Shown here: one piece after another, positions 40,647 through 50,283 of the stretch | Position numbering within the stretch: position 1 is the stretch's first letter | Layout of the letters: each line of letters opens with the position of its first letter | Origin: Duganella sp. 1224 | GTDB lineage: Bacteria > Pseudomonadota > Gammaproteobacteria > Burkholderiales > Burkholderiaceae_D | Reading direction: 5' to 3' | NCBI RefSeq assembly: GCF_013408245.1 | Contig: NZ_JACBYS010000002.1 | Span: 558,001-622,000 of the forward strand | Length of the DNA stretch: 64,000 bases | Made by a program: the position numbers and the translations under genes | The notes under the pieces: model-generated | Databases searched by the model: none | The model's input: the letters and a program-made list of their open reading frames with translations, nothing else | What the model was told of the DNA's origin: nothing

Positions 40647-41705
40647 ATGATTTCCCCAGACATTGAAAACGTCAACGTCACCTCGTTCGCGCCGATGCCG
40701 TCGCCGGAAGCCTTGCACAGCAAGCTGCCGCTGACCGACCTCGCGTCCGAGACCGTGATGAAGGGCCGCGAGGCCCTGCGCAACATCATCGACCGCCAGG
40801 ACAAGCGCCTGTTCGTGGTTGTCGGTCCGTGCTCGATCCACGACCCCGTGGCCGGCCTGGACTATGCACGCCGCCTGAAGGCGCTGCAGGCCGAAGTGGC
40901 CGACACCATGCTGCTGGTGATGCGCGTGTATTTCGAAAAGCCGCGCACCACCACCGGCTGGAAAGGGTATATCAATGATCCGGACATGGACGACTCGTTC
41001 CGCGTCAACGTCGGCATGGAGAAGGCGCGCCAGTTCCTGCTGGACGTGTGTGAGCTGGGCCTGCCGACCGCCACCGAGGCGCTGGACCCGATCTCGCCGC
41101 AATACCTGGGCGACCTGATCGCCTGGACTGCCATCGGCGCCCGCACCACCGAATCGCAGACCCACCGCGAGATGTCGTCCGGCCTGTCGACCCCGGTCGG
41201 CTTCAAGAACGGCACCGATGGGGATATCGGCATCGCCATCAACGCCATCCTGTCGTCGGCGCACCCGCACTCCTTCCTGGGGATCAACGCGCAGGGCAAT
41301 GTGTCGATCGTGCGCACCCGCGGCAACGCCTATGGCCACGTGGTGCTGCGCGGCGGCGATGGCCGTCCGAACTACGATTCGGTGTCGATCGCGATTGCCG
41401 AGCAGGCGCTGGCCAAGGCCAAGCTGCCGGCCAACCTGGTGGTCGATTGTTCGCATGCCAACAGCTACAAGAAACCCGAGCTGCAGCCACTGGTGATGGC
41501 CGATGTCATCCACCAGATCACGCAGGGCAACAAGTCGCTGGTGGGCGTGATGATTGAATCGAACATTGTCGGCGGCAACCAGAAGATTCCGGCCGACCTG
41601 AGCCAATTGGTGTACGGCTGCTCGGTCACCGACGGCTGCATCGACTGGGACACCACCGCGCAGATGCTGCGCGATGCGCACAAGCAGTTGCTGAACCGTC
41701 CCTGA
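40647..41705 (+). CDS. aroG: 3-deoxy-7-phosphoheptulonate (DAHP) synthase, AroG type
   Basis: The 352-residue protein is a class I DAHP synthase of the AroFGH group. Landmarks are VVVGPCSIHDP (PEP/metal), MRVYFEKPRTTTGWKGYINDP, GLPTATEALDPISPQY, IGARTTESQTHREMSSGLSTPVGFKNGTDG and VDCSHANSYKKPELQ. It joins PEP and erythrose 4-phosphate in the first step of aromatic amino acid synthesis. Which aromatic amino acid inhibits it cannot be told by eye. A family A palindrome follows the stop by 24 bases. Confidence 0.96.
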   Translation: MISPDIENVNVTSFAPMPSPEALHSKLPLTDLASETVMKGREALRNIIDRQDKRLFVVVGPCSIHDPVAGLDYARRLKALQAEVADTMLLVMRVYFEKPRTTTGWKGYINDPDMDDSFRVNVGMEKARQFLLDVCELGLPTATEALDPISPQYLGDLIAWTAIGARTTESQTHREMSSGLSTPVGFKNGTDGDIGIAINAILSSAHPHSFLGINAQGNVSIVRTRGNAYGHVVLRGGDGRPNYDSVSIAIAEQALAKAKLPANLVVDCSHANSYKKPELQPLVMADVIHQITQGNKSLVGVMIESNIVGGNQKIPADLSQLVYGCSVTDGCIDWDTTAQMLRDAHKQLLNRP

Positions 41706-41729
41706 TAGACCCGCACGGCGTGACGCGCC

Positions 41730-41759
41730 GGGGTCTGCCCCCGTACGGGGTCAGACCCC
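41730..41759. repeat. Dispersed palindrome, family A, copy 2
   Basis: GGGGTCTGCCCCC, spacer GTAC, GGGGTCAGACCCC; it has one mismatch against the perfect copies. It is located between the convergent aroG and NirD-like genes, where it may stop transcription from both sides. Confidence 0.88.
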
Positions 41760-41772
41760 ATCTGCCCTGGGG

Positions 41773-42093
41773 TCAATAACAGTACGCCACCAGGCTGGTC
41801 GCCACCCCGAACGTCCCCGCCAGCGCCGCCTCGGCCTTGCTCGCCGGGGCGCTCAACTCCCCCAGGTCCAGGTAGACCTTGCCGCCCTCCACCCGCACCG
41901 AATACCGCCGCGCGCTACTGTAGCGGGCATCCACGCCCGGGCAGTCAAGCACGGCATGCACGCTTTCCTCGCCGCTGCGGTACAGCGCCACACCCGGCAA
42001 CTCCTGCCACGCCAACCCACGCGGCACCAGGCGCACGCCGCCCTCCAGCGGCACATCCTTTAGTTTGCAGATCAGTTTCCATTGTCCAGACAT
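41773..42093 (-). CDS. NirD-like Rieske-fold protein without iron-sulphur ligands
   Basis: The 106-residue protein starts [23 protein letters not shown] and contains [17 protein letters not shown] and [14 protein letters not shown]. This is the beta-sandwich order of NirD, the small subunit of NADH-dependent nitrite reductase. As in NirD, the CxH...CxxH ligands of true Rieske proteins are absent. No nirB large subunit is nearby, so a different partner is likely, or the gene is an orphan. ATG 42093 follows GGGGAGGA; the longer frame upstream is not needed. Confidence 0.65.
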   Translation of the reverse strand: MSGQWKLICKLKDVPLEGGVRLVPRGLAWQELPGVALYRSGEESVHAVLDCPGVDARYSSARRYSVRVEGGKVYLDLGELSAPASKAEAALAGTFGVATSLVAYCY

Positions 42094-42263
42094 CGCATCC
42101 TCCCCTGCTGTGCCTGTTTTCCAAGCAAAAGCGATGCCATCGAAATCCTGACCGTTTGGCAAAATTCTGCACCCGGCCAGTGCGGCCCGGCGCGGTGCTG
42201 GTGCATGCTTGCACGCAGTTTCCATTACAATGGCGGATTCCCCTTTTGACTTTTGCTGCTTCC

Positions 42264-43304
42264 ATGATCGTTCTTGGCGTTGAATCCTCCTGCGACGAAA
42301 CCGGCCTGGCGTTGTACGACACGCAACACGGCCTGCTGTCCCATGCCCTGCATTCGCAGGTGGCCATGCACGAGGAATACGGCGGCGTGGTGCCGGAACT
42401 CGCCTCGCGCGACCATATCCGCCGCGCCATCCCGCTGCTGACGCAGACGCTGGAGCAGGCCGGCAAGACCCCGGCCGACATCGACGCCATCGCCTACACC
42501 CAGGGCCCCGGCCTGGCCGGCGCGCTGCTGGTCGGCTCGTCGGTCGCGTGCAGCCTCGGCCTGGCGCTGGACAAGCCGGTGCTCGGCGTCCACCACCTGG
42601 AAGGCCATCTGCTGTCGCCGCTGCTGGCGTCAGAGCCGCCGGAGTTTCCGTTCATTGCGCTGCTGGTGTCGGGCGGCCACACGCAGCTGATGCGGGTGGA
42701 TGGCGTGGGCCAGTACACGCTGCTGGGCGAAACGCTGGACGACGCCGCCGGCGAAGCCTTCGACAAGTCGGCCAAGCTGCTGGGCCTGGGCTACCCGGGC
42801 GGCCCGGCAATTTCGCGCCTGGCCGAGTTTGGCGATCCCACGGTCTACAAGCTGCCGCGCCCGATGATGCACACCAAGGACTTCAACTTCAGCTTTTCCG
42901 GCCTGAAAACCGCGGTGCTGACGGTGGTCAAGAACCACGAGGAAAAAGTCATCGCCAACATCTGCCAGCAGGACAAGGCCAACATCGCGCGCGGCTTCGT
43001 GGATGCGATTGTGGAAGTGCTGACCGCCAAGTGCGTGTCCGCGCTCAAGCATACCGGCCTGAAGCGGCTGGTGATTGCCGGCGGCGTCGGCGCCAACGCG
43101 CAGCTGCGCGCGTCGCTGAACGCGGCGGCGGCCAGGAAGAAATTCAAGGTCTACTACCCTGAGCTGGAATTTTGCACCGATAACGGCGCCATGATCGCCT
43201 TCGCCGGGGCCATGCGCTTGATGATCAACCCCGACGCGGCCAAGAAGGATTACTCGTTCAACGTGCGGCCGCGCTGGCCGCTGGACGAGCTGCGGGTGAT
43301 TTAA
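42264..43304 (+). CDS. tsaD: tRNA N6-adenosine threonylcarbamoyltransferase
   Basis: The 346-residue protein matches TsaD/Gcp from its first residues ([19 protein letters not shown]). The metal site is [12 protein letters not shown] (H111, H115), and [33 protein letters not shown] and [10 protein letters not shown] follow. TsaD with TsaB/TsaE attaches threonylcarbamoyl to A37 of ANN-decoding tRNAs. ATG 42264 gives the standard N-terminus. In many betaproteobacteria it lies near rpsU/dnaG, as here. The stop overlaps a small convergent gene. Confidence 0.96.
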   Translation: MIVLGVESSCDETGLALYDTQHGLLSHALHSQVAMHEEYGGVVPELASRDHIRRAIPLLTQTLEQAGKTPADIDAIAYTQGPGLAGALLVGSSVACSLGLALDKPVLGVHHLEGHLLSPLLASEPPEFPFIALLVSGGHTQLMRVDGVGQYTLLGETLDDAAGEAFDKSAKLLGLGYPGGPAISRLAEFGDPTVYKLPRPMMHTKDFNFSFSGLKTAVLTVVKNHEEKVIANICQQDKANIARGFVDAIVEVLTAKCVSALKHTGLKRLVIAGGVGANAQLRASLNAAAARKKFKVYYPELEFCTDNGAMIAFAGAMRLMINPDAAKKDYSFNVRPRWPLDELRVI

Positions 43305-43483
43305 GCCTGCGCGAAAGCCATGCCGGCCAGCACGGCCAGACCGACCAGCGGGATCAGGTATTTGGCCTTGCCCTTGCCCAGGCTGATGCCACGGGCGGCA
43401 ATGCGCTCGCTGCGCAGGCGATGTTCATCGGCCGGCGATTCGTGTACCACGGTTTTATTGTCTTTTTCAGTTACGGTATTCAT
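43301..43483 (-). CDS. Small single-span membrane protein
   Basis: The 60-residue product begins [16 protein letters not shown], has a basic region ([21 protein letters not shown]) and ends in one hydrophobic segment ([18 protein letters not shown]), so it is a tail-anchored type protein. ATG 43483 has GGAGG seven bases upstream, which decides the start over the longer frame. I do not recognise the family. Confidence 0.6.
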   Translation of the reverse strand: MNTVTEKDNKTVVHESPADEHRLRSERIAARGISLGKGKAKYLIPLVGLAVLAGMAFAQA

Positions 43484-43649
43484 AACAGCCTCCATGTAAT
43501 CGATCATCGTCCTTTCTGGAGGGCAATGCAATTGTTGTGCCAACCAAATAGGCAGTAATTGGCCTATACAGCTTGATTCTAGGCGCTTTTGTGGTGAAGC
43601 CACCACACAATACAACGCGCCAGGCACTAAAACCGTGCACAAACACACC

Positions 43650-44585
43650 TTATCTTGCTTTGGCCGCATTGACAGCGTTGCGCTGCGCCTGCAGCCGAAG
43701 TGTGGCCCGCTCGGCCACGAAATCGATGAAGTGCCGTACCCGCAACGGCATCTGCGTGCGCTGCTGGTAGTACATGAAGACGCCGCTGTTGGCGGTGATG
43801 GTCTGCGTCAGCAACGGCACCAGCGCGCCGCTGGCCAATTCCCGCTCGATCATGAACACCGGCACCTGGCCGATGCCGACGCCGTTCAGCACCGCCGTCA
43901 ACTCCCCCTCCACGGTGTTGAAGCTGGCCACCGCCGTCACATCCTGATAGACCGTGGCGCCGTCCACATGAAATTCCCACGGCAGCAAGCGGCCGGTATT
44001 GGGCTGGCGGAAGCCGGTGCAGCGATGGGCGGCCAGGTCGGCCACGCGCCGGGGCGTGCCGTGCTGGGCGAGGTAGGCCGGCGCGGCGCAGGTCAGCAGC
44101 GTCATCGCGCCCAGCTTGCGCGAGATGAGATTGCGCTCGGGCGGGCTGCCGGCGCGGAAGCCGACATCGATCTTGCTTTCGACCAGATCGGTGAAGTGGT
44201 CGTCCAGCTGCACATCGAAGTGCGCGCCAGGATAGCGCTGCTGGAATTCTTGCAGCAGCGGCACGATGATGGCGTTGCCGATCGACGTCGGCGCGGCCAG
44301 CCGTATCAGGCCATCTACTTCCAGCCGGCTGTTCCGGATCTGCTCCAGCGCCTCGTCCAGCAGGCGCAGGCCGGGATTGGCCAGCTCGAACAGGCGCGCG
44401 CCGTCGTCCGTCAGACTGAGGCTGCGCGTGGTGCGGTGGAACAGGCGCACGCCCAGATGATCCTCCAGCTGCCGCACGGCCTTGCTGACCGCCTGCGGCG
44501 TCAGGCCGGCGTCCACCGCCGCCTGGCTGAAGCTCTTGGCGCGCACCACGCCGATGAACAAACTGATGACCCGCGCTTTATCCAT
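43650..44585 (-). CDS. LysR family transcriptional regulator
   Basis: The protein has about 311 residues, with an N-terminal HTH (SFSQAAVDAGLTPQAVSKAVRQLEDHLGVRLFHRTTRSLSLTDDGA) and a substrate-binding domain containing LIRLAAPTSIGNAIIVPLLQEFQQRYPGA and PVFMIERELASGALVPLL. It is of the CrgA/DsdC-like group common in betaproteobacteria. ATG 44585 was chosen over a TTG five codons upstream. Divergence from an SDR gene, with 111 bases between the starts, suggests it controls that gene. Confidence 0.9.
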   Translation of the reverse strand: MDKARVISLFIGVVRAKSFSQAAVDAGLTPQAVSKAVRQLEDHLGVRLFHRTTRSLSLTDDGARLFELANPGLRLLDEALEQIRNSRLEVDGLIRLAAPTSIGNAIIVPLLQEFQQRYPGAHFDVQLDDHFTDLVESKIDVGFRAGSPPERNLISRKLGAMTLLTCAAPAYLAQHGTPRRVADLAAHRCTGFRQPNTGRLLPWEFHVDGATVYQDVTAVASFNTVEGELTAVLNGVGIGQVPVFMIERELASGALVPLLTQTITANSGVFMYYQQRTQMPLRVRHFIDFVAERATLRLQAQRNAVNAAKAR

Positions 44586-44696
44586 GCTATTTACAACCAA
44601 AAGGTGAAAATCAAACAGCTTTCCTATGGCTAGTGTAGCAGGTGATGGCAGCCTAAACTGGGCTCCATCAACTCACACACCGAAAAGGAAATCATC

Positions 44697-45560
44697 ATGA
44701 CTCGCACTGCACAAAAAGTATGGTTCATCACCGGCGCATCGCGTGGCTTCGGCATGCTGACCGCGAAGAAGGCGCTGGCGCGCGGCGACTTCGTCGTGGC
44801 CACAGCGCGCGATCCACGGACCGTGATCGCCGCCCTCGGCGAACATCCGCATCTGCTGGCCTTGCGGCTGGATGTGAAGCTGGAGGCGCAAGCCATCACC
44901 GCCGCCCAGCAGGCGGTGGCACGCTTCGGCCGCATCGACGTCCTGGTCAACAACGCCGGCTACGGCTTGCTGGGCGCGGTGGAGGAAGCCGACGCCGAAG
45001 AGGTCCGCGCGCTGTACGAGACGAATGTCTTCGGCCTGCTCAACGTCACCCGCGCGGTGCTGCCGGTGATGCGCCGCCAGGGCAGCGGGCATGTGATGAA
45101 CATTTCGTCCGTGGGCGGCTACTCGTCGTATCCCGGCTGGGGCGTGTACTGCTCGACCAAGTTCGCGGTGGAGGGCCTGAGCGAGGCCATGTCGGCCGAA
45201 CTGGCGCCGCTGGGCATCCACGCCACCGTGGTGGAGCCGGGCTTCTTCCGCACCGACTTCCTCGACCAGGCGTCGCTGGTGACGATGCGCAGCGAGATCG
45301 GCGACTACCACGGCACCGCCGGCGCCACGCGCGAGTTTGCGGCGGTCGCCAATCACACGCAGCCTGGCGATCCGGCCAAGCTGGCCAGCGCCCTGCTGCA
45401 ACTGGCCGACAGCCCGACGCCGCCGGTGCGCCTGCAACTGGGCTCGGACACGGTGCAGCGCGTGCGCGCCAAGAACCAGTTGGTCGAGCAGGAGATGGCG
45501 CAGTGGCTGGACGTCGCCACCTCCACCGACCATGACGACGTGGTGCAGCAGGCCGCCTAA
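44697..45560 (+). CDS. SDR family NAD(P)-dependent oxidoreductase
   Basis: The 287-residue protein is a classical short-chain dehydrogenase: cofactor loop TGASRGFG (13-20), NNAG, catalytic serine in ISS and YCSTK for Tyr/Lys. The substrate is unknown; members with this ending (QLGSDTVQRVRAKNQLVEQEMAQWLDVATSTD) are usually annotated only as oxidoreductases. AAGGAAAT precedes the ATG. It is divergent from, and probably regulated by, the LysR gene. Confidence 0.9.
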   Translation: MTRTAQKVWFITGASRGFGMLTAKKALARGDFVVATARDPRTVIAALGEHPHLLALRLDVKLEAQAITAAQQAVARFGRIDVLVNNAGYGLLGAVEEADAEEVRALYETNVFGLLNVTRAVLPVMRRQGSGHVMNISSVGGYSSYPGWGVYCSTKFAVEGLSEAMSAELAPLGIHATVVEPGFFRTDFLDQASLVTMRSEIGDYHGTAGATREFAAVANHTQPGDPAKLASALLQLADSPTPPVRLQLGSDTVQRVRAKNQLVEQEMAQWLDVATSTDHDDVVQQAA

Positions 45561-46783
45561 AACAGGTCGGCGCGCGGATAGCCCCATGCCGGCACACCGT
45601 GCGGGCATGGGGCCGGCGCGTCGGGCGGCGCGATGGGCAGCGTGCTGAAGTTGCCGCGCGGCGTGGCGGCGAAGCGGTAGTCGGACAGCGCGCCATGCGC
45701 CAATTCCGGCATGCGGCCGAAGCGCAGCCACGCGTCGACCATGCAGTTGGACGCCTTCAGCGCGCGCAACTGCGGCAGGCTGGCCTCCGCGCTGCCCTGC
45801 TGCAGCACGCCGGCGCCCAGCGCCAGCGCCGGCTTCTGCTCCACCAGGCCGGCCGGGCAGGCGGCAGGCGCCAGCCAGTCCGGCGCGATGCTGGCGACGC
45901 CACGCCGCAGGCGATAGGTGCCCGCCTTCGCATTGCTTTCGACACTGGCGTAAGCCCAGCACAGAGGCTGCGACGGGAAGGCTGTCATCGCCACATCCAG
46001 CACGCGCGACGCCGGATCGATGCGCTGCAAGTCCGCCGTAATCTGCGCGCGGCCGGCATGCGACGCCACACCCTGCACGGCGATGAAGCCCACGCTGATC
46101 GCCAGCGCCAGCAGCAGCCCGCCGCGCCCCCGCTCACCGGAGCGCGATTGCGCCCAGCCGCACAGCAGACCAACCAGCAGCAGCGCCGCGAACGACGGCC
46201 ATCCGATAAAGCCGCGCGCCGCAAACGCCACCAGCGCCGCAGCCAGCAGTATCAGCCCGCCGATGCGCAGGCCGCGCCAGCGCATGATGAGCGCCATCGG
46301 CACCGCAATCGCCACCCAGAACAGCGGCTCGATGATGAACACCATGTCGCCATACAGCCAGCGCGCATCGAGCGGATACCACGGATGCACGCCATACGAA
46401 TTGGTGTAATCCATCAGCAGGTGCAGCGCGAAACCGAAGCCGATACTCAGCGCCAGCCCGATCCGCGCCGGCCGGCTGGCGGCCAGCAAGCGCCGCGCGT
46501 TGGGCCAGCATAGCCACAGCAACGCCGCCAGCAGCAAGGCCTGCGGCAGCGCCCACGCCACCGTGTGCGTGTGACCGCGATGGTTCAGCAGATAGCGCAG
46601 CGGGTCCGGCAACAGCCGCGTGAGGAACAGGTCCAGATCCGGAAAATTGGAGGCCAGCGCGCAAGCCACCAGCAGCAGCCGATGCCGCACGCGCTGCGCC
46701 GGCGTGTCGGCTTCCGCCAGCAGACTGCGGTGCACCACTTCGCCAACGCCAAAACCGATGATGCTATGGGTGATGTTATCCAT
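45557..46783 (-). CDS. Membrane-bound metal-dependent hydrolase, YdjM/YbcI-like
   Basis: The 408-residue protein has the conserved histidines of the YdjM family (DNITHS at the start; LNHRGHTHT; HLLMDYTNSYG) embedded in membrane helices, where they are proposed to hold a metal. The C-terminal ~160 residues form a soluble extension rich in Trp/Pro. E. coli YdjM is LexA-regulated, but I see no LexA box here; the gene starts inside the upstream ATPase gene (8-base overlap). The biochemical role is unknown. Confidence 0.85.
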   Translation of the reverse strand: MDNITHSIIGFGVGEVVHRSLLAEADTPAQRVRHRLLLVACALASNFPDLDLFLTRLLPDPLRYLLNHRGHTHTVAWALPQALLLAALLWLCWPNARRLLAASRPARIGLALSIGFGFALHLLMDYTNSYGVHPWYPLDARWLYGDMVFIIEPLFWVAIAVPMALIMRWRGLRIGGLILLAAALVAFAARGFIGWPSFAALLLVGLLCGWAQSRSGERGRGGLLLALAISVGFIAVQGVASHAGRAQITADLQRIDPASRVLDVAMTAFPSQPLCWAYASVESNAKAGTYRLRRGVASIAPDWLAPAACPAGLVEQKPALALGAGVLQQGSAEASLPQLRALKASNCMVDAWLRFGRMPELAHGALSDYRFAATPRGNFSTLPIAPPDAPAPCPHGVPAWGYPRADLF

Positions 46784-47516
46784 CCGATTCGAACAGCTGC
46801 TCCAGCCGCCTTGGGTAGTGATTGAGAAAATCGTGGGTGATCGCGTAATGCTCCGTATCCTCGTACGCCACCTCGGTGATGCCGGTGCCGTCGAACAGCA
46901 GGATCTTCGCGTTGGGATAGGCCAGCAAGATCGGCGAGTGGGTGGCGATGATGAACTGCGAATCCTGCGCCACCAGCTGATGAATCACGCGCAGCGCCGC
47001 CAGCTGGCGGTTGGGCGACAGCGCCGCCTCCGGCTCGTCCAGCAGATACAGGCCATGGCCGCGAAAGGTATCCAGCAGCACCGACATGAAGGCCTCGCCG
47101 TGCGAGCGCGCATGCAGCGAGCCGGCGCTGGACGCGCTGCGCTCATAATACTGGTCCATGCGCGTGGCCACGGTGTGGAAACTCTCGGCGCGGAAGAAGT
47201 AGCGGTCGCGCGGCGTCTTGAAGCTCTTGGACAGGCGCAGCGACTGCGCCAGCGGTGCCCGTTCCTGCGCCGTATTCAGGTTGCTGACATTGCGGCTGCC
47301 GCCATCGATGCTGAAGCCCAGCGCCAGCGCGATCGCCTCCAGCAGCGTTGACTTGCCGGCGCCGTTTTCGCCGATGAAGAAGGTCACGTCCGGATGAAAA
47401 TCCAGCGCGGACAGATCGCGCACCGCCGGCACGTTGTAGGGATGGCGCTCCCAGTCCACGTCGTCGCCAAACAGCGCCGTAATCCGTTGCAGATACGGCC
47501 GCGCCGACAAGCCCAC
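46776..47516 (-). CDS. AAA/ABC-type ATPase of the SMC-like small group
   Basis: The 246-residue protein has Walker A GENGAGKST (49-57), an ABC-like signature region (SHGEAFMSVLLDTF), Walker B LYLLDEPEAAL and a switch histidine in ATHSPIL. It lacks the long coiled coil of SMC/RecF and any fused nuclease (OLD-type Toprim). Such compact ATPases are widespread and poorly understood. It sits between DUF427 (one-base contact) and the YdjM-like gene (overlap), in one transcription unit. Confidence 0.85.
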   Translation of the reverse strand: MGLSARPYLQRITALFGDDVDWERHPYNVPAVRDLSALDFHPDVTFFIGENGAGKSTLLEAIALALGFSIDGGSRNVSNLNTAQERAPLAQSLRLSKSFKTPRDRYFFRAESFHTVATRMDQYYERSASSAGSLHARSHGEAFMSVLLDTFRGHGLYLLDEPEAALSPNRQLAALRVIHQLVAQDSQFIIATHSPILLAYPNAKILLFDGTGITEVAYEDTEHYAITHDFLNHYPRRLEQLFESDG

Positions 47517-47806
47517 TAGCGTTGCACCTCAACGCCGCGCCAGAAGGCCACGTGGTCCTTGATCTGCGCCGCCTTCTCGGACGGCTCCGGGTAGTACCAC
47601 GCCGCGTTCTCGTTGACCTTGCCGTTGACGTTGAGCGAGTAGTAGCTGGCCAATCCCTTCCACGGGCAGCGCGAGGTGTGGCTGCTCGGCTGCAGGTACT
47701 CGCGCTTCACGCTCGACGGCGGGAAGTAGACGTTGTTCTCGACGATTTCCACCTCGTCGTCATTCGCCTGCGCGATGACGACGCCATTCCAGCTAGCGGT
47801 AGGCAT
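47516..47806 (-). CDS. DUF427 family protein
   Basis: The 96-residue protein matches DUF427: WNGVVIAQANDDEVEIVENNVYFPPSSVKREYLQPSSHTSRCPWKGLASYYSLNVNGK and AAWYYPEPSEKAAQIKDHVAFW. The function of the family is unknown, although its small beta fold carries conserved Tyr/Trp/Cys positions. AAGGAGA precedes the ATG. Confidence 0.9.
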   Translation of the reverse strand: MPTASWNGVVIAQANDDEVEIVENNVYFPPSSVKREYLQPSSHTSRCPWKGLASYYSLNVNGKVNENAAWYYPEPSEKAAQIKDHVAFWRGVEVQR

Positions 47807-47819
47807 GACCTATCTCCTT

Positions 47820-48872
47820 TTACGTTGCGCCGCACTCCACCCGGTTGCGGCCGCCGTGCTTGGCGCGGTACAGCGCGGTGTCGGCCTGGCGCAGCAGGCT
47901 TTCCGCGTCATCGATTTCCATGTGGTCGAACGCGCCCACGCCCAGGCTGGCCGTCACGTGCAACGGCCGCGTGCCGGCGTAATGCACGGCCGACTCGATC
48001 TTCACCCGCAGCGACTCGGCAAACTTGCAGGCGCCCTCCAGCGGCGTGTTCGGCAGGATCACGCACAGCTCCTCGCCGCCGTAGCGGCCGGGAATGTCGA
48101 TCACCCGCACGTTATCGCGCAGCAGCCGGCCCAGCGTGGTCAACACCTGGTCGCCGACCGCGTGGCCGTATTCATCGTTGATCTTCTTGAAGTGATCGAG
48201 GTCGATCATCACCGCCGACAGCGGCGCGCGGAAACGCTTGGCGCGCGCGGTTTCAAACTTCAGCCGGTGCAGCAGCGAGCGGCGGTTGTGCAGGCCGGTC
48301 AGGTCGTCGGTGGTGGCCAGCAGCTCCAGCTCGCGCACCGTCGCCTCCAGCGTTTTCTCGTTGGCGCGCAGTTCGATCAGCGCCATCACCTGGCGCGCCA
48401 GCTTGGCCAGCAAGGCGCGCTTGTCGTCGCCCAGCGCGCCGGGCTTGACGTCCATCACGGCCAGCGTGCCGATGGCGAAACCGTCCGACGACGTCAGCGC
48501 CACACTGCTGTACATGCGCATGTGCGGCGCGTGCAGCGTCAGCGGCATGTTGGCGGTGCGCGGGTCGCGCGTCAGGTCGGGGATTTCGGTGGCAGCGTCG
48601 CCCAGCACGGCTAGCGAGCAGTAGCTCTCGCCGCGCGGCAGCTCGCCCATGTGCATGCCGGCGCAGGACTTGATCCAGACACGCTCGGCATCGACCAGCG
48701 AAATATAAGCGTAAGGCACCTCGCAGATTTTGGTCGCCAACTCGGTGAGGAAGCTGAAATCTTCGCAGGCGGGCGTATCGAGGATGTGGTAGCGGTGCAG
48801 CGCAGCCAGGCGGAAGTTATCGGCCTGCGAGTGGGCGGTAATCAGCGTGTGTACTTTTTCTTCGGCCAGCAT
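47820..48872 (-). CDS. GAF-GGDEF diguanylate cyclase
   Basis: The 350-residue soluble protein has a GAF domain (~25-165, including CEVPYAYISLVDAERVWIKSCAG) and a GGDEF domain with RYGGEEL as active site and an RVID I-site upstream. It should make c-di-GMP in response to a cytoplasmic ligand. GGGAGGCCC precedes the ATG. It is the first gene of the minus-strand run leading to DUF427 (13-base gap). Confidence 0.93.
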   Translation of the reverse strand: MLAEEKVHTLITAHSQADNFRLAALHRYHILDTPACEDFSFLTELATKICEVPYAYISLVDAERVWIKSCAGMHMGELPRGESYCSLAVLGDAATEIPDLTRDPRTANMPLTLHAPHMRMYSSVALTSSDGFAIGTLAVMDVKPGALGDDKRALLAKLARQVMALIELRANEKTLEATVRELELLATTDDLTGLHNRRSLLHRLKFETARAKRFRAPLSAVMIDLDHFKKINDEYGHAVGDQVLTTLGRLLRDNVRVIDIPGRYGGEELCVILPNTPLEGACKFAESLRVKIESAVHYAGTRPLHVTASLGVGAFDHMEIDDAESLLRQADTALYRAKHGGRNRVECGAT

Positions 48873-48931
48873 GGGCCTCCCTGGTAGTAACGGCGTGTTC
48901 TTTTACCCAGAGAGTTTATAGCAAAACAAGA

Positions 48932-48956
48932 CCGGTGGGAGCGCTTCCCCCACCGG
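48932..48956 (-). terminator. Terminator after the DsbA-like gene
   Basis: CCGGTGGG and CCCACCGG pair over eight bases with a nine-base loop. On the minus strand they are followed by TCTTGTTTTGC. The hairpin lies 12 bases after the stop of the DsbA-like gene. Confidence 0.65.
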
Positions 48957-48967
48957 GCCGGCGATTT

Positions 48968-49618
48968 TTATGCCGATTTGGCCATAATTTCGCGCAGCGC
49001 TTTTTCAAACACCGCCGCCGGCTGGCCGCCGGAGATCAGGTGGCGCTCGTTGATGATCACGGCCGGCACCGAGTTGATGCCGTGACGGTGGAAGAACTCC
49101 TCCGCCTGGCGCACTTCGGCGCCGTATTCGCCGCTGTGCAGCACCTGGCGCGCGCGCTCCTTGTCCAGGCCCACTTCACCGGCCACGTAGATCAGCACCT
49201 CGTGCGCGCTCGGGTCCAGGCCCTGCGTGAAGTAGGCCTTGAACAGCGCCTGCTTCAGTTCCTTCTGCTTGCCTTCCAGGCCGGCCCAGTGCAGCAGGCG
49301 GTGGGCGTCGAAGGTGTTGTAGATGCGGCCGCGCTTGTCCATCGCGAACGCGAAGCCGACATCGGCGCCGCGCGAGCGGATCATCTCGCGCGCCTGTTGC
49401 TGCTGCTCCGGCGTCGAGCCGTATTTCTCGGTCAGGTGCTCGGTGATGTCCTGGCCTTCCGGCGGCATGTTGGCGTTCAGCTCAAACGGCTGGAAGTGCA
49501 GCGCGACGTCGGCCTCGTCGCCGATGGCGTCCAGCGCCTTGTTCAGCGACGCCAGCCCGATGGCGCACCAAGGGCACGAAACGTCGGAGACGAAATCAAT
49601 TTTTAGCGGAGTTGCCAT
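48968..49618 (-). CDS. DsbA family oxidoreductase, FrnE-like
   Basis: The 216-residue cytoplasmic protein (no signal peptide) carries the thioredoxin-fold active site CPWC (C15, C18) and the cis-proline segment [20 protein letters not shown]. FrnE-type proteins are dithiol oxidoreductases or isomerases linked to oxidative stress. The start lies 23 bases inside plsY, so the two are probably co-expressed. Confidence 0.92.
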   Translation of the reverse strand: MATPLKIDFVSDVSCPWCAIGLASLNKALDAIGDEADVALHFQPFELNANMPPEGQDITEHLTEKYGSTPEQQQQAREMIRSRGADVGFAFAMDKRGRIYNTFDAHRLLHWAGLEGKQKELKQALFKAYFTQGLDPSAHEVLIYVAGEVGLDKERARQVLHSGEYGAEVRQAEEFFHRHGINSVPAVIINERHLISGGQPAAVFEKALREIMAKSA

Positions 49619-50228
49619 GGGTACCTTTCGATTTGCTGCCGATGCGGCTTTCCTTGCCGGCGATCAGATTCGAGATATTCTTGCTGTGACGGAATACCAA
49701 CAGCACGCTCATGACAAACACGGCGGCCAGCTGCGGCTCCACGCCAAACAATAAACCATAATAGAACGGCGCGAACACCGCCGCCACCAGTGCGGCCAGC
49801 GACGAGTAGCGGAACGCGAACGCGACCACCAGCCAGGTCACCAAGGTGGCGACGCCCAGCCAGACATTCAAGCCCAGCAGCACGCCAGCCGCCGTCGCCA
49901 CACCCTTGCCGCCGACAAAGCGGAAAAACACCGGCCACAGGTGGCCGAGGAACACGGCGATGGCCACCAGCGCGATGGTGGCGTCGCCGACGTTCAACTG
50001 CGACTGGAAGCGGATCGCCAGCCATACTGCCAGCCAGCCCTTGACGGCGTCGCCGACCAGCGTGGCGATGGCCGCTGCTTTATTACCACTACGCAACACA
50101 TTGGTGGCGCCGGGATTTTTCGAGCCGTAGGTGCGCGGATCGGCCAGGCCGAACAACTTGCTGCTGACGACGGCAAACGAGATCGAGCCGATCAGGTAAG
50201 CGGCCACGGTCATCCAAACTGTATTCAT
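49596..50228 (-). CDS. plsY: Glycerol-3-phosphate acyltransferase PlsY
   Basis: The 210-residue protein has five membrane segments and the three PlsY motifs: [26 protein letters not shown] (glycerol-phosphate binding), [20 protein letters not shown] and [12 protein letters not shown]. It acylates glycerol 3-phosphate from acyl phosphate at the start of phospholipid synthesis. The C-terminal tail is Lys/Ser/Gly-rich. Confidence 0.95.
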   Translation of the reverse strand: MNTVWMTVAAYLIGSISFAVVSSKLFGLADPRTYGSKNPGATNVLRSGNKAAAIATLVGDAVKGWLAVWLAIRFQSQLNVGDATIALVAIAVFLGHLWPVFFRFVGGKGVATAAGVLLGLNVWLGVATLVTWLVVAFAFRYSSLAALVAAVFAPFYYGLLFGVEPQLAAVFVMSVLLVFRHSKNISNLIAGKESRIGSKSKGTHGNSAKN

Positions 50229-50283
50229 CTTTTCCTCTATTTATCGTTCTTGGCCCAAACACCGGGCCGCTGACTATACAGCC

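Noticed and set aside
46776..47516. AAA ATPase considered as an anti-phage (OLD/Septu/Wadjet-like) component
   Set aside because: No partner nuclease, reverse transcriptase or HNH protein is adjacent. The neighbours are a GGDEF protein, DUF427 and a YdjM-like protein, and this compact ATPase type is widespread.
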